64,000 bases of DNA from Paraescarpia echinospica (lineage: Eukaryota; Annelida; Polychaeta; Sabellida; Siboglinidae), in NCBI GenBank assembly GCA_020002185.1, contig CM034541.1:51860343-51924342 (forward strand), in the 5' to 3' direction. The notes beneath the pieces are model-generated. The model was not told the origin of the DNA. It was given only the letters and a program-made list of their open reading frames with translations, and made no database searches. Shown piece after piece: positions 41,876-52,768 of this stretch; position 1 is the stretch's first letter; every line of letters begins with the position of its first letter. The position numbers and the translations under genes are program-made.

Positions 41876-43178
41876 ACTATCGTGTGAGGGACTCAAGAGC
41901 GAACTCGATCTCTTCACCATACCTCTGACTCAGACCGCCATCATCGACAGTCGCACGGTCCATCACCAGCCGATGTCCTCGCTCGACTCGGGTGGACCGA
42001 TCGAATTCGTCGTACCCGGTTCGGGAGACGATTACGTGGATCTCGCCGACACGAAACTACACGTTCAGGCGAAGGTGACGCGTGCCGACGGAAGCGATCT
42101 CAACCCCGCCGATCCCGTCGCTCCCGTGAATAACTGGCTCCATTCGCTGTTCCGTTAGGTCGATTTCTACCTGAACGGAACGCTCGTGACTCCCTCGACC
42201 AACACGTACCCGTACCGCGCCTACATAGAGACGCTGCTCAGTTACGGTGACGATGCCAAGGAGACGCAACTGACGAGTCAGATGTGGTACAAGGACACGG
42301 CCGGTCGTATGGACGCCGTCGTCGTTGATGGTGCCGATCCGACAGCCAACGCGGGGTTCGTCGCCAGACGCCACATGATCGCCCAGAGTCGTGTGGTCGA
42401 CATGATAGGTCGTGTCCACGTCGACCTCTTGCTTCAGGATAAACTCCTCATCAACGGCGTCGAGCTCAAGATGCGTTTCGTACGCAGCAAGGATGCGTTC
42501 GCGCTCATTGCTGGTGGAGCCAACCCCGCCTACAAGATACAGATCGTCAACGCTACACTGTTCGTCAAGAAAGTCACCCTGAATCCGAGTGTGCAGATGG
42601 CACACATCAAAGCCCTCGAAAAGGCCACCGCCAAGTATCCGCTGCGACCTGTCGAATGCAAGGTCTACTCTATTCCCACAGGTACCCGTTCGTACACGCA
42701 CGAGAACCTCTTTCTTGGTACTATTCCGAAACGTCTCGTGCTGTGCTGCATCGATAACGACGCCTACAACGGACGCTACGACAAAAATCCCTTTCACGCT
42801 AAAAACAACCACATCAACTTCTTCGCCGTGTACGTCGACGGACGACAGATACCCGCCAAACCTTTCCAGCCCGACTTCGACAACAACCTCTTTGTCAGGT
42901 GCTACCATAACCTGTTCACCTCGACGGGTAAGGCGTGGTAGGACGAAGGGAACGGCTTGACTCGCTACGACTTCCGACACGGCTACACCTTCTTCGGCGT
43001 GGACCTCACCCCCGATGCGTGCGACGACTGCTGCTTCCATCTGGTACAAAAGGGCAACGTGCGCGTCGAGATTCATTTCCGCGACGCGCTGACAACCGCT
43101 GTGAACGTCGTCGCCTACGCCGAGTTCGAGAAGGTGCTGGAGATCGACAGGAATCGTAACGTCATCTACGACAACTGA
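41859..43178 (+). pseudogene. Major capsid protein (double jelly roll), two in-frame TAG codons
   Basis: About 440 codons from MAFVHKLSCEGLKSELDLF. Family features are the N-terminal FTIPLTQTAI, EFVVPGSGDDYVDLADTKL, VDFYLNGTLVTPSTNTYPYR (the typical VDVYLNG block), YIETLLSYG, NPSVQMAHIKALEKATAKYP, HINFFAVYVDGRQIPAKPF and the C-terminal GYTFFGVDLTPDACDD. TAG codons at 42156-42158 and 42939-42941 interrupt the frame, which otherwise is continuous. The protein forms the icosahedral shell as trimers. The ATG of the protease overlaps its final TGA. Both stops fall in conserved blocks, so they look like decay and not programmed events. Confidence 0.95.
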
Positions 43179-43630
43179 TGGAAACCATGCAACTCGTCCG
43201 TCTACTCACCCGCGATACGCACGCCCGTGTCGTCATGCGCGGTATCGTACCCAAAGACGTACTCCTCGAACTCCAGATAGACGCTTACCCCGTCGCCTTC
43301 GTGTGCAACACGCACGACACGGGTAAACCCGGAGAACATTGGATAGCGATCTACGTAGACGCCAACGGTTGCGGCGAATACTTCTGCTTTTACGGCTTGC
43401 CGCCACGGCACGTCGAGTTTCGACGTTTCTTGAATAAACATTGTGTAACGTGGACTCATAATTCTAAGAGACTGCAGAGTCCCGTGTCTAACGTTTGTGG
43501 ACAATACTGTGTTGCTTATCTCATGTTTCGATGTCGTGGACTTGTCATGAAGGATTTCGTAAAAGGTTTCGGCACTGATCTTGTAGCAAACGATTGCCGC
43601 GTATTCGATTGGCTTAAACAACTGCGATAA
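43178..43630 (+). CDS. Adenain-like maturation cysteine protease
   Basis: 150 residues. The catalytic His is in GEHWIAIYVD (near residue 51), the Asp/Glu partner follows about 17 residues later (CGEYFCFYGLPP), and the Gln-Cys pair is in VSNVCGQYCVAYLMF (residues about 105-118). Order, spacing and length fit the adenovirus and Polinton proteases that mature capsid precursors. ATGA overlap with the capsid gene suggests co-expression. The frame is intact. Confidence 0.93.
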   Translation: METMQLVRLLTRDTHARVVMRGIVPKDVLLELQIDAYPVAFVCNTHDTGKPGEHWIAIYVDANGCGEYFCFYGLPPRHVEFRRFLNKHCVTWTHNSKRLQSPVSNVCGQYCVAYLMFRCRGLVMKDFVKGFGTDLVANDCRVFDWLKQLR

Positions 43631-43712
43631 CCGTGTTTCATTAACGAACATATATCATCATCATCATCGTCATTAACGATTCGAGCCTATGGCGCGGTGG
43701 TCACACACCCGT

Positions 43713-43849
43713 AAGCTCACGACCTCTGACGCGGTGTTCACTCACCCGTAAGTCGTACCATCATCATCATCATCCCGCGAGCCACTGGCGTGGTCGTATT
43801 GACCCCTAAGCTCACGACCTCTGTCGTGGTGTTCACTCACCCACAAGTC
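43713..43849 (+). repeat. Two 42-bp direct repeats downstream of the protease
   Basis: AAGCTCACGACCTCTG followed by GTGTTCACTCACCC and AAGTC occurs at 43713-43754 and 43808-43849. A CAT microsatellite lies between them. Confidence 0.8.
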
Positions 43850-43871
43850 TTGATGTTCGTGTACTTCGCTT

Positions 43872-43918
43872 AATAAAACACGGTTTCATATTATACGCTT
43901 GTATCATTCGTCAATAAA
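43872..43918 (+). terminator. Two polyadenylation signals of the late block
   Basis: AATAAA at 43872-43877 and 43913-43918, about 240-290 nt after the protease stop, followed by GT-rich sequence. Confidence 0.65.
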
Positions 43919-44067
43919 ATACGTGTGCACTCGTATACTCTTGTGTTTCGTTAGTTCTTTCATACACGCACATTCATACACATCCTCTCTACACTCCCCT
44001 CACATACACGTACATTCATACACAACTAATAATCACACCCTCTCTACACTCCTCGTTAGGGGGTGTC

Positions 44068-44355
44068 ATTAAAAACTTAATCAACTTTCAAACTGTGGTT
44101 TTTACCAGTTATTCCCTTAGTACTAATTCTTCATACATACATACATACATCACATGTTTTAAAGTCCGAGTATGTTTTAAAGTCCGAGTCGCTAGATGTC
44201 ACTACGGACGCTTAGGTACACTTCTTTCCGCTAGGAGGCGCACTACATACGGTCACGTGACTACTCACTTTGCTCAGGGGGGCGGCTTTCGAAACCTCCC
44301 TAGTATCGCTCATAAACTCCTCAGGATACCCCTCCAGAATCGCTTATACACTACT
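44068..44355 (-). repeat. Polinton right terminal inverted repeat
   Basis: This is the reverse complement of 27737-28029, ending CGCTTATACACTACT. It carries a direct duplication (ATGTTTTAAAGTCCGAGT twice near 44154-44190) that the left end lacks in this form. Confidence 0.95.
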
Positions 44356-44361
44356 CCCGGT
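44356..44361. other. Polinton target-site duplication, right
   Basis: CCCGGT repeats 27731-27736 exactly and returns directly into the CR1 ORF1. Confidence 0.95.
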
Positions 44362-45131
44362 AGACAAACAACAACGTCCTTCCCCTCGCTCAGTGTCTTG
44401 TCCGTCTTTCTCATAATGGAGTCGCCCATAAACACCCTCTCTTTCCTCATTGCCCCCTCAACCTCTGCCTTAGAGTAGCTCCTTCTTCGGTTTGCATATG
44501 TCTGGTTGTTGTCTTTTCCCCCTGTCGTCTTGTCTTCTGTCACATTCTCCTCCGATCCATTCTTTCCTGTCGCTTTTTCTCTTGTCATCTTTCCTCCTGT
44601 CAGCGTCCCTTTTATCGACTTCTCTTCTATCACATTTGCTCTCACTTCCTTACATCCCTTCATCTTTCCCCGCGTCTCATTTTCTGCTCTCCTCTCCCGT
44701 CCCATCTTCCCTCCCTCCTTCTCTACGGTCATTTTGTCCCCTGTCACCTTCACGCTTTCTGTCGTCGATTTTCCAATTTCTTCCCCTCCAATCACCTTCC
44801 CTCCTCTCAATCTCCTTTCTTCAGTTTTCTTGCCACTGCTATTCTCCTTCAGTCTTGCAGTATTCTCACCTCTCTCCCTGTCGTCTCTCTCCATTCGACC
44901 TGTCTCCTTTCTAATTCCCATCTCCATTACCTTCACAATATCTGTCAACCTAACTATCTCCTTCTGCAGACACTCCACCTTCCAACACCCAATGCACTGA
45001 AAAATGAATCCTTCCTCCATGGTTTCTGCCCATGACTTCCCACAGCCGGACAATGCAAAATCTACCCAGCTGTGGAAGTGAACGCACACCAAGTGACGCT
45101 TTGCCTTGACTTGCCGCTTGCAAGGCGCCAT
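44362..45131 (-). pseudogene. CR1 ORF1, N-terminal part, truncated by the Polinton
   Basis: The minus-strand ORF starts at an ATG at 45131 (MAPCKRQVKAKRH) and contains a Cys/His-bearing region (GCGKSW, FQCIGCWKVEC) that could be a PHD-like finger. A helix (LQKEIVRLTDIVKVMEMGI) and a long Lys/Glu/Gly/Thr-rich low-complexity section (about 44900-44480) follow. The last native residues are RVFMGDSIMRKTDK, block I of an SGNH hydrolase with the catalytic Ser. The ORF then runs into the target-site duplication. The remaining blocks are at 27290-27736. Confidence 0.82.
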
Positions 45132-46019
45132 ATCCCTATCAGAATTTATTTAATAACTTATCTAACTTAATCTTTATAAAGACTGTTTCCTGTGTACTAC
45201 AGCACACTTTATGTTACAGATTTCGATTATACAGCCGACTATTTGTTCTATCACGAACGCTAACATTACCGGTAGTGACCTAATTTAAATATAATCAATT
45301 ACGTTACATAAGGCTGCTTTATTTATTTAGGAAACGCCGCCACACTATCGCCCTTGCTTAATTTTAACAACAATTCTACCCATTCAAAATATCTAGCAAG
45401 TACTGGCTTACACAGATATTATCATATGTATGTAGTTTGATGGTTGTTACTTTATTTCCTATATATTCTACCACATAATCAGGTTTGTTAAATCTTGTTT
45501 ACAACTTATCGAAGGCTAAGTTACCCTATTATCACTCACTATATTAAGGTGTTCTAAATATTTTAACTAACTAACATTAAGCACAATTGCTACTCAATAT
45601 ATGTTTACTGCAACTTTTTGAATTATATTAAAGAAAGAATAATACTTATCAATCAGTAATTCCACTTGTTTATCAACTTTTCTGCACCACAAATTTCTAC
45701 GATCTATCTCCGCCAAATATAGCCTCGAAGTGAAAACCTTTAAGAGACAATGACTTTTTTACATGCAAACCGTTAAGTTCTGGCCATTAGGATACAACAT
45801 TCAGTCTCAAATTTCCACAGCTTGACATGTCTCCCTCTCATTCATAAAGATAACTTCAAGAATTATAAATCCATTTCAATCTCACTTTAATTTCCAAGAT
45901 ACTTAAGAAAAAGTTGTAGAAAACGCCTTGGATCTCATATTAAATCAAATGGCGTTTCTAATAAATTATAATCTGCGTACAAACATCTTCATTCGATGGA
46001 AACTGCCTTTTAGATGTGC
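45132..46019. other. Gap, probably CR1 5' UTR plus unassigned sequence
   Basis: No ORF or repeat signature is seen. The part nearest 45131 should be CR1 5' UTR on the minus strand; its limit is not visible. Confidence 0.4.
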
Positions 46020-46985
46020 ATAATTATATTATGAAATTGTGTTAATGACGTTTTCGTTTGGATGACTGAGAGTAGATTAAACATAAATGCTGATAAAACA
46101 GATTTTCTTATTATTGGTACGGAGAGGAAGAGTGACAACATTATTTCCCCCCATACCTATGCATAGCTAGAATGTTTGTTACGCTTGCACTTTCGGAATG
46201 AAATATCGGAGTTATCTTTGATGATAACTTCAATTTTAGACAGCCTATTTCTCAAACTTGTCGCTGCTGTTATTATCACATTCGTGATTTACAACGTAGT
46301 CGCCGTTATTTACCTGATCCTGTTACAAATTTTTTCGCAGCACTTGTTACTAATAGGCTTGACTACTGCACTTTCACAATATTGCCCTGAAGGATATCAC
46401 TACGTTACTCCGTATACAAAATTGCTTAGCTAGGGTTGTGACTCAGTCTCAGCGGTTTTCTCAGTCAGTACCTGAACTGAACTATCTCCTTCTGCAGACT
46501 TCTGAAGTCTTTGCACTGACTTCCTGTCCGATATCGCACTTTCTAAGAACTGTACCATTACGTACCAGGCACTTCCATGCAAGCAACCAGCACATATATG
46601 TATATTCATTGACTAATCCTGTAAAAAAGCCTATCCAGCATCGATCATCTAGTTCTGACTTACTTTTTGTTCAGAAGTTCAATACTAATATTGGAACTAG
46701 GGCATTTTCTGTTGCTGCGCCAACTCTCAGGAATACGCTCCCTCTTAGTACTAGATCAGTAAAAAATATTAATCAATTTCGCCGTCAATTAAACATTTAC
46801 CTTCATAATCTTGCGTATCCACCTTAGCTCCCTGGCATATCGATCAATCTGTTGACGACTTTAGTATGCCTTATCGATTCTGATATTAACTACCTTTTGT
46901 ATTGTTGCGCTTATGAGCTTGATTTCCAAGGATCTAGGCGCAAAAGAAATTACCTTATTATTATTATTATTACTCCAGTTAAACA
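46020..46985 (+). mobile_element. L2-type LINE 3' end
   Basis: The translation in several frames gives WMTESRLNINADKTDFLIIG (46060s), NIGVIFDDNFNFRQPI, ALVTNRLDYC (46350s) and a C-terminal open stretch that includes FNTNIGTRAFSVAAPTLRNT and INQFRRQLNIYLHNLAYPP (46670-46827). It ends in an (ATT)n tail at about 46953-46972. It is 5'-truncated and frameshifted. Confidence 0.82.
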
Positions 46986-47269
46986 ATCATTGATCAAGGA
47001 TGCGGTTGTAAAAAAATCAGTACATTCTAATTATAAAAACCAATAAAACCTTTGCGGGGCCAAAGTATATCGTGTACCCCAGTTATGCAAATTGCAAGCT
47101 GTTCGTGGTTTAACAAGTCACTCGTTTCGTCAGCCATGATGCTGAAAATCCGTGTTGCGCAAGGAGCTAGCTATTTGTCGCAAGATTGTTATATCTGTTA
47201 CCTGCAACATGTTATTTTGCATCTCGGCACTTGCATATTTGCACGCCTTTCCTTCATCCTCTGCTGACA
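46986..47269. other. Gap without genes
   Basis: No coding or repeat structure is visible before the 50-bp repeats begin. Confidence 0.35.
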
Positions 47270-47556
47270 AATGTTCACTTACGTCACACGAGGTGACAGG
47301 TAAAGTTAGCAGGAGGACAACTGTTCACATACATCACACGTGGTCACAGGTAAAGTTAGCAGGAGCACAACTGTTCACATACATCACACGTGGACGCAGG
47401 TAAAATTAGCAGGAGTTCAACTGTTCACATACGTCACACGTGGACGTAGGTAAAGTTAGCAGGCATACAATTGTTTACATACATCACACGTGGTCGCATG
47501 TAAAGCTAGCAGGAGTACAACTGTTCACATATATCACACGTTTTTGCAGGTAAAGT
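47270..47556 (+). repeat. 50-bp tandem repeat, 5-6 units
   Basis: The unit AACTGTTCACATACATCACA then CGTGG and CAGGTAAAGTTAGCAGGAG repeats with 5-15% variation. The last unit runs directly into the long dispersed repeat at 47557. Confidence 0.9.
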
Positions 47557-48499
47557 CAACTTCTCCGGAGTTGCCACTACGAACAAGAATGATAAACTAA
47601 AAAATATATTCACTCAACATTTCCGGAATTTTCACTACGAACAAGAACGATAAACTATGAACGTAGATATACTCAACTGTTCTGGAAGTCGGTTCCATGA
47701 GCAAAAACGATGATCGGGTTTCCAAGTAGATGATTTGATAATTGTCTACTAATACTCTCCAGGTTTGAATTAGTTTACAACCTCACACAAGTGGACAGGC
47801 TTAACATAAGATCGCACGTCACAAAACGTCCAAGCATCCGCAGCTGAATGATTCAAATGGTTAATAGTCGCTGTGTATCCTGACGTGCGGTTATTCAGTC
47901 TGACTTGTGTGAATATTTTCCTCCGATGCCACATTTGAATGTCATTGGCATTAATCTCTTATGTAACCGACTCTCACACTCAACTTGTATATTTAAAACA
48001 CCATTTCGGAAATTAAAAGCGCTTCCATTGACATTTAGTTCGACATCGTGCGTGCCAAGCGGTCGTCGACACCACTGTTTTCCCAATTCGAATCAGCTAT
48101 GGGAATATGGATGTCTAGGTTCCATAGATGCAAACAATCAAGCGTAAAACATCGTTCTGAATATGATCACTTTCAACAAATTAAATGGAAACATCACATT
48201 GCAATTATATAGACTTTCATTGATGGAATACGATTAACTTCCTCCGTGGTTCAGTATAAACACTCAATTCACGCTTTTAATTTACCTGTATGTGACGTGA
48301 ATCCACGGCGTCTTTGCGATGGTAAATGCAGTATTGATGAAAGTTTTATAAAATAAAATTGCAAAAGCACATGCACGGATGGTTGCACAGTAAAAGTAGA
48401 CTCTATAGTAGACTCTGAGTGCTGAACATTCTTCAGGATGGTTCAGTTCTATGCAAGTTAGTTCTTTTGGACATATCCAATACGTGGATTTTACATAGT
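47557..48499 (+). repeat. Long dispersed repeat, copy 2 (partial)
   Basis: Matches 19866-20700 and 50770-51580: TCAACTTCTCCGGAGTTGCC, GGTTTCCAAGTAGA, CATTTCGGAAATTAAAAGCG, GACATTTAGTTCGACATCGT. It contains an extra piece of about 130 bp near 47745-47870. It ends at ACATAGTACTG, where a palindromic element begins. Confidence 0.75.
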
Positions 48500-48803
48500 A
48501 CTGTTTGTAAATATTTTTGTAGTAATTATTTATTCGCCACAAAAATGAAAATATGGTAATTATTTATAACGATGCATGTTTCTAAATTATATTTATCCAG
48601 ACAGATCACCATTTGTTTTATAATTACAATATATTGCCGTACAATATATATATATATGTATACAGTTAATAAATTATGTATCCATTACATTATATTTGTT
48701 TGGATAAATACAATTTAGAAACATCGTTATATAACTCCCATGTTTTAATTTTTGTGGCGAATAAATAATTACTATAAAAATAAAAACAATATTTACAAAC
48801 AGT
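48500..48803. mobile_element. Palindromic MITE, 304 bp
   Basis: The first ~110 bases (ACTGTTTGTAAATATT..., AGTAATTATTTATTCGCCAC, TTTCTAAATTATATTTATCC) are the reverse complement of the last ~110, with an AT-rich loop in the middle. There is no coding capacity. The target-site duplication is unclear. Confidence 0.75.
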
Positions 48804-48883
48804 GCATCATAGTATAAAAATTATTTCGTTTATATTACTTGGTGAAAACATAAACAAAAAAAGTGTAACGAAAAGCAATGGTT

Positions 48884-48970
48884 TGGTGTCGGGATTGAAC
48901 CGGCGTCGCCCGATTGCAAAATAAATGCAAAGGAACCAACGCCTTTACCAACTGAACTAGCAGGGCCGAC
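48884..48970 (-). other. tRNA-like sequence (SINE head or pseudo-tRNA)
   Basis: On the minus strand, TAGTTCAGTTGGTAAAGGC resembles an A box and D arm, and GGTTCAATCCCG a B box and T loop, 87 bp in all and ending CACCA. The acceptor stem does not pair over seven bases, so I do not call a functional tRNA. Confidence 0.4.
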
Positions 48971-49597
48971 AGAAATTCGCTGACTGATTTAAGTTGTTAC
49001 GATAAATTGTACAACTCCTCCTTCATACATCGATATTCTAGTGATATTATAAGATTATACACTTATACACGTTATTTTCTGTAGCTGGATACAATATATG
49101 TTTGTTATGTATGTTTATTGTTGTAGATTATCTCCCGTTGGTTGCATCCGATATAATTATTCTAAAACCGAGCCCAAGCTCGGCGAAACCTAGTCGACTT
49201 GTAGGCCCATTCGCATTCATTGTTTTGAATAAAATTGGATTCATGTGGAACCGTAAGATAACTGCTTGTTCCTCTATGGTGACTAGTGTTTGTATTACAT
49301 CGGAAAATAGCATAATAACTCATTTTGACGCTAGTTTCGGCCCGAAAGCTATCCTTGTAAACATGCTCTGAATGCATGGAAAGGGTCGGCCTGATGCGAC
49401 TATGAGTCATATGTGACGTCACATCTCGGCATCCCGAAAAGCGCGCCAAAAATATGCATATTCGAAAATGTCCAGATGCACAGCATAAAATGTGGAATTT
49501 CTAATTCATTGAATTTTTTATTTTATTTTTGGCTTGGTGGACATGGAAATAGATAGCAGGATGTAATATAATATGAATTTAAGCCATATATGTTTTA
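48971..49597. other. Gap without genes
   Basis: No recognisable gene. The antisense ORFs here lack motifs. Confidence 0.35.
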
Positions 49598-50060
49598 TTC
49601 CCTTTAAGATACATCAATATATATACATGCGGAAACCAAAATGAACCAGTTATATATTTACAATAGATGAATAGTTAATACAAAAATACCAAACAGCTCT
49701 CCCGGCAGATTCTTCAAAAAACAATCGGAGATAGGTAAAACCGACGCGTCGAAATGGCTCCAACTACCACTGCCATTTATCTTGTATGTTCTGTTCAGGA
49801 ACGTAATTCAGGAACTCAATAACCGTTCTAATGTTCATATTATGTGAACGCCATTTTTGTAAAGGTAAGTTCTCATACAGCGTAGTATCCTGTCGTTAAG
49901 ACTACATTCGGAAGAAGCATTCAGCCACGCTGCAACGAATGCGCGAAGACTGTGCGTACACACAATGTACTGTACCACTGTATATAGCCAGGCACTCAAT
50001 CCGTACAGGTGAACTGCAACAACGTCGATTGGATGATTACTGAACATTCTTCAGGATTGT
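49598..50060 (+). repeat. Long dispersed repeat, detached 3' segment
   Basis: Matches 20900-21420 and 51770-52200: AAGATACATCAATATA, CATCGAAATGGCTCC-like, GAACGTAATTCAGGAACTC, and GCATTCAGCCACG. It lies just upstream of the next full copy. Confidence 0.65.
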
Positions 50061-50323
50061 TCTTTTTCAGATCAAAAACTTTCATTTTTTCATATCCAAA
50101 GTGTATTTTTACCTGGTAGAGGCTTTCGTTTAACGTCTCACGATGACTTATTCAGTACCGATGACGCTGAATGACGTGAGACCCCCTCCACGTACGGGAT
50201 GACTACTTGGCTCCTGTAGTTTCTGTCCTTTGTCTTTTTGTTGGTCTTTTTTTCTTGTTACTATCTGTGACCTTTTTCAAGGCCCGGGACGGATAGCCAC
50301 ATACTCTTAGAACTCCTCTCCAA

Positions 50324-52681
50324 CACGATCATTTCCCTAATTCTTGATTGCTTTACTACCATGACACCACTATGTGAGTATGTCACTTCCCCACATGAAA
50401 GCCACCAGCTATCACACCTCCGAAATTACCGACGCCTGCGCACAATTCTGCGAATACATGCCTACTAGGAGTGGGTGAAACACCTCACTATATCGAGTTC
50501 GCTCCTTCTCTCGCTGTACAATCCCGCCTGAGGGAGATCGATTGGTCAATCGCACGAACATTCTCCAAGGAACCGTGTCCGCCTCGAAAATTCACTTTAA
50601 GAAAATCCTACATGCCATTCCGTCTAGTGAAGACACTTATGAAACGCTCACTGTCGCTGTTGCCAATAAATCATCAACCATAATTCGTGGCCACCGCCAC
50701 ACGAATGTTTTCACTGACTCATCACCATTCCACGCAGTAATATACTACACAACAAAACTGTAAACGTGGACATATTCAACTTCTCCGTAGTGGCCACTGC
50801 GAACAAGAATGCTAAACTAAAAGTATGTACACTCAACATTTGCGGAATGTTCACTACGAACAAGAACGATAAACTACAAACGTAAATATACTCAACTGAT
50901 ATGGGCGTCGTTTCCACGAGCAAGAGGGTTTCCAAGTAGAGGCTTTGATAATTGTCGCTGTGTATCCTGCCGTGCGGTTAGTCGGTCTGACTTGTGGGTA
51001 TATGTTCCTCCGATGCCACATTTAAATGTGATTGGAATTAATATTTTATGTCACCGACTCACACACTCAATTTTTTTATTTAAAACACCATTTCGGAAAT
51101 TAAAAGCGCTTGCATTGACATTTAGTTCGACATCGTGCGTGCCAAGCAGTTGTCGACACTACTGTTTTCCTAATTCGAGTCAGTCATGGGAATATCGATG
51201 TCTAGGTTCCATAGATCCGAACAATAATGCATAAAACATCGTTCTGAATATGATCACTTTCGGCAAATTAAATGAAAACATCACATTGCAATTATTTCAT
51301 AGATGGAGTACCATGAGCTTACGTCGTGGTTCAGTATAAACACGCAATTCACACTTTTAATTTACCTGTATTTGTCGTGAATCCACGGCTTCTTTGTGAG
51401 TCGTTGATGGTCAATACAGTATTGATGAACGTTTTACAAAATACAATTGCAAAAGCACACGAACGGATGGTTGCTCAGTAAAAGTAGACTCTGTAGTAGA
51501 CTTCTTCAGGATAGTTCATTTCTATGCAAGTTAGTTCTTTTGGACATATCCAAATACGTGGATTTTAGACAGTACTGAAAAAGTTGGTGTGCTACAACAA
51601 TGTAAACATTCACGTGTTGGACATGTCTAAAAGAACTAATTAGCATAAGTAGATTCTGGGTTTATGATTTATAAGATTTCAAAATGACCAAACAGTGTTG
51701 ATGATCACAACATCGCGCTTGCTTTCAATAAGGTGAGGTATCACGAAATGTGTTTTCTCTCAAAACAATTAAGATCCATCAATATACAGACATGCGGATA
51801 CCAAAATGAACCATATATGTATTTACTACAGACGAATAATTAATACAACAATATCAGCTCTCCCGGAATATTCTTCAAAAAGCCATCGGAAATAGGTGAA
51901 GCCGTCGCATCGAAATGGCTCCAACTACAATTTCCATTTATCTTGTATGTTTTGTTTAAGACCGTAATTCAGGAACTCAATAACAGTTCTAATGTTCATA
52001 TTGTGTCAACGCCATTTTTGTAAAGTTCTCTGACAGCGCAGTATTCAGTCGTTAAGACTGCACTCATAAGAAGCATTCAGCCACGTTGCAATGAATACGC
52101 GAAGACTATGCGTACACACACATCCACCACTGTAAGTTGCCAGACACTTAATTCGTACAGGTGAACTGGAGCAACGTAGATTGACGAACTTGCCTAAGGT
52201 TCGACGAGGGAGCACTTTGTCAGGTTAGACAATGGCGTGAGTCCAACGAGAACAATGCTAAAGTCATATATCAACATGTAAAATCATATTAGGCTATGTC
52301 ACATTTTATTATAAATGGTTGTAAATTCGCATGTTTCATATATATATATATATATATTTACAACGATTTAAAAGTATTGTTATATGCAACCGGCTGAACG
52401 CATCAGAGGAAAATGTGTTCTCTGTTTAAAAAAAAAAACCAATGCCGTTTATTCAATGGCGTTTGGCGGATCTGAATCGGACTGACGTCTTCGTTTTTGT
52501 CGACTATCAACGCATTTCATGATTACATTAATATTGAATATTGCACAGTGACATTTTACGATAGTCGCAACGCGATCATTGCCATGTTGCAACATTTCAC
52601 TGCGAGTGTTGGTATATAATGCCACCTTCTAGGTCCTAGAAAGACAAACGCTCACATGCATAGGTACATACACGCACGCAC

Positions 52682-52768
<87 letters not shown>

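Larger units (their letters stand above)
27737..44355 (+). mobile_element. Polinton/Maverick (adintovirus-like) provirus, 16.6 kb
   Basis: The element is bounded by inverted repeats beginning AGTAGTGTATAAGCG and by a perfect 6-bp duplication. It encodes the full Polinton set: family B polymerase, retroviral-type integrase, FtsK/HerA-type packaging ATPase, adenain-like protease, double-jelly-roll major capsid protein and penton. It also carries lineage-specific genes: a NADAR protein, an RPA-like ssDNA-binding protein, and spliced ORFs at the left end. Its base composition is visibly more GC-rich than the flanks. Five coding regions have inactivating changes, listed in their entries, yet the terminal repeats still match almost perfectly over the outer 150 bp. 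It therefore looks like a young, dead insertion. Confidence 0.98.

Noticed and set aside
42156..42941. TAG codons in the capsid gene as programmed readthrough or a variant genetic code
   Set aside because: Stops of all three types occur in different genes of the element and intact genes end with normal stops, so random decay explains them better.
42057..43076. 339-codon minus-strand ORF opposite the major capsid gene
   Set aside because: The plus strand shows a clear capsid protein with family motifs. The long antisense frame is open because of codon bias and because the capsid stops do not fall in its frame.
44492..45000. Plus-strand Ser/Leu/Phe-rich ORFs near 44.5-45.0 kb
   Set aside because: They are the antisense of the Lys/Glu-rich low-complexity part of CR1 ORF1.
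48884..48970. Functional tRNA gene on the minus strand
   Set aside because: A- and B-box motifs are present, but the acceptor stem and anticodon arm do not form properly; more likely a SINE head.
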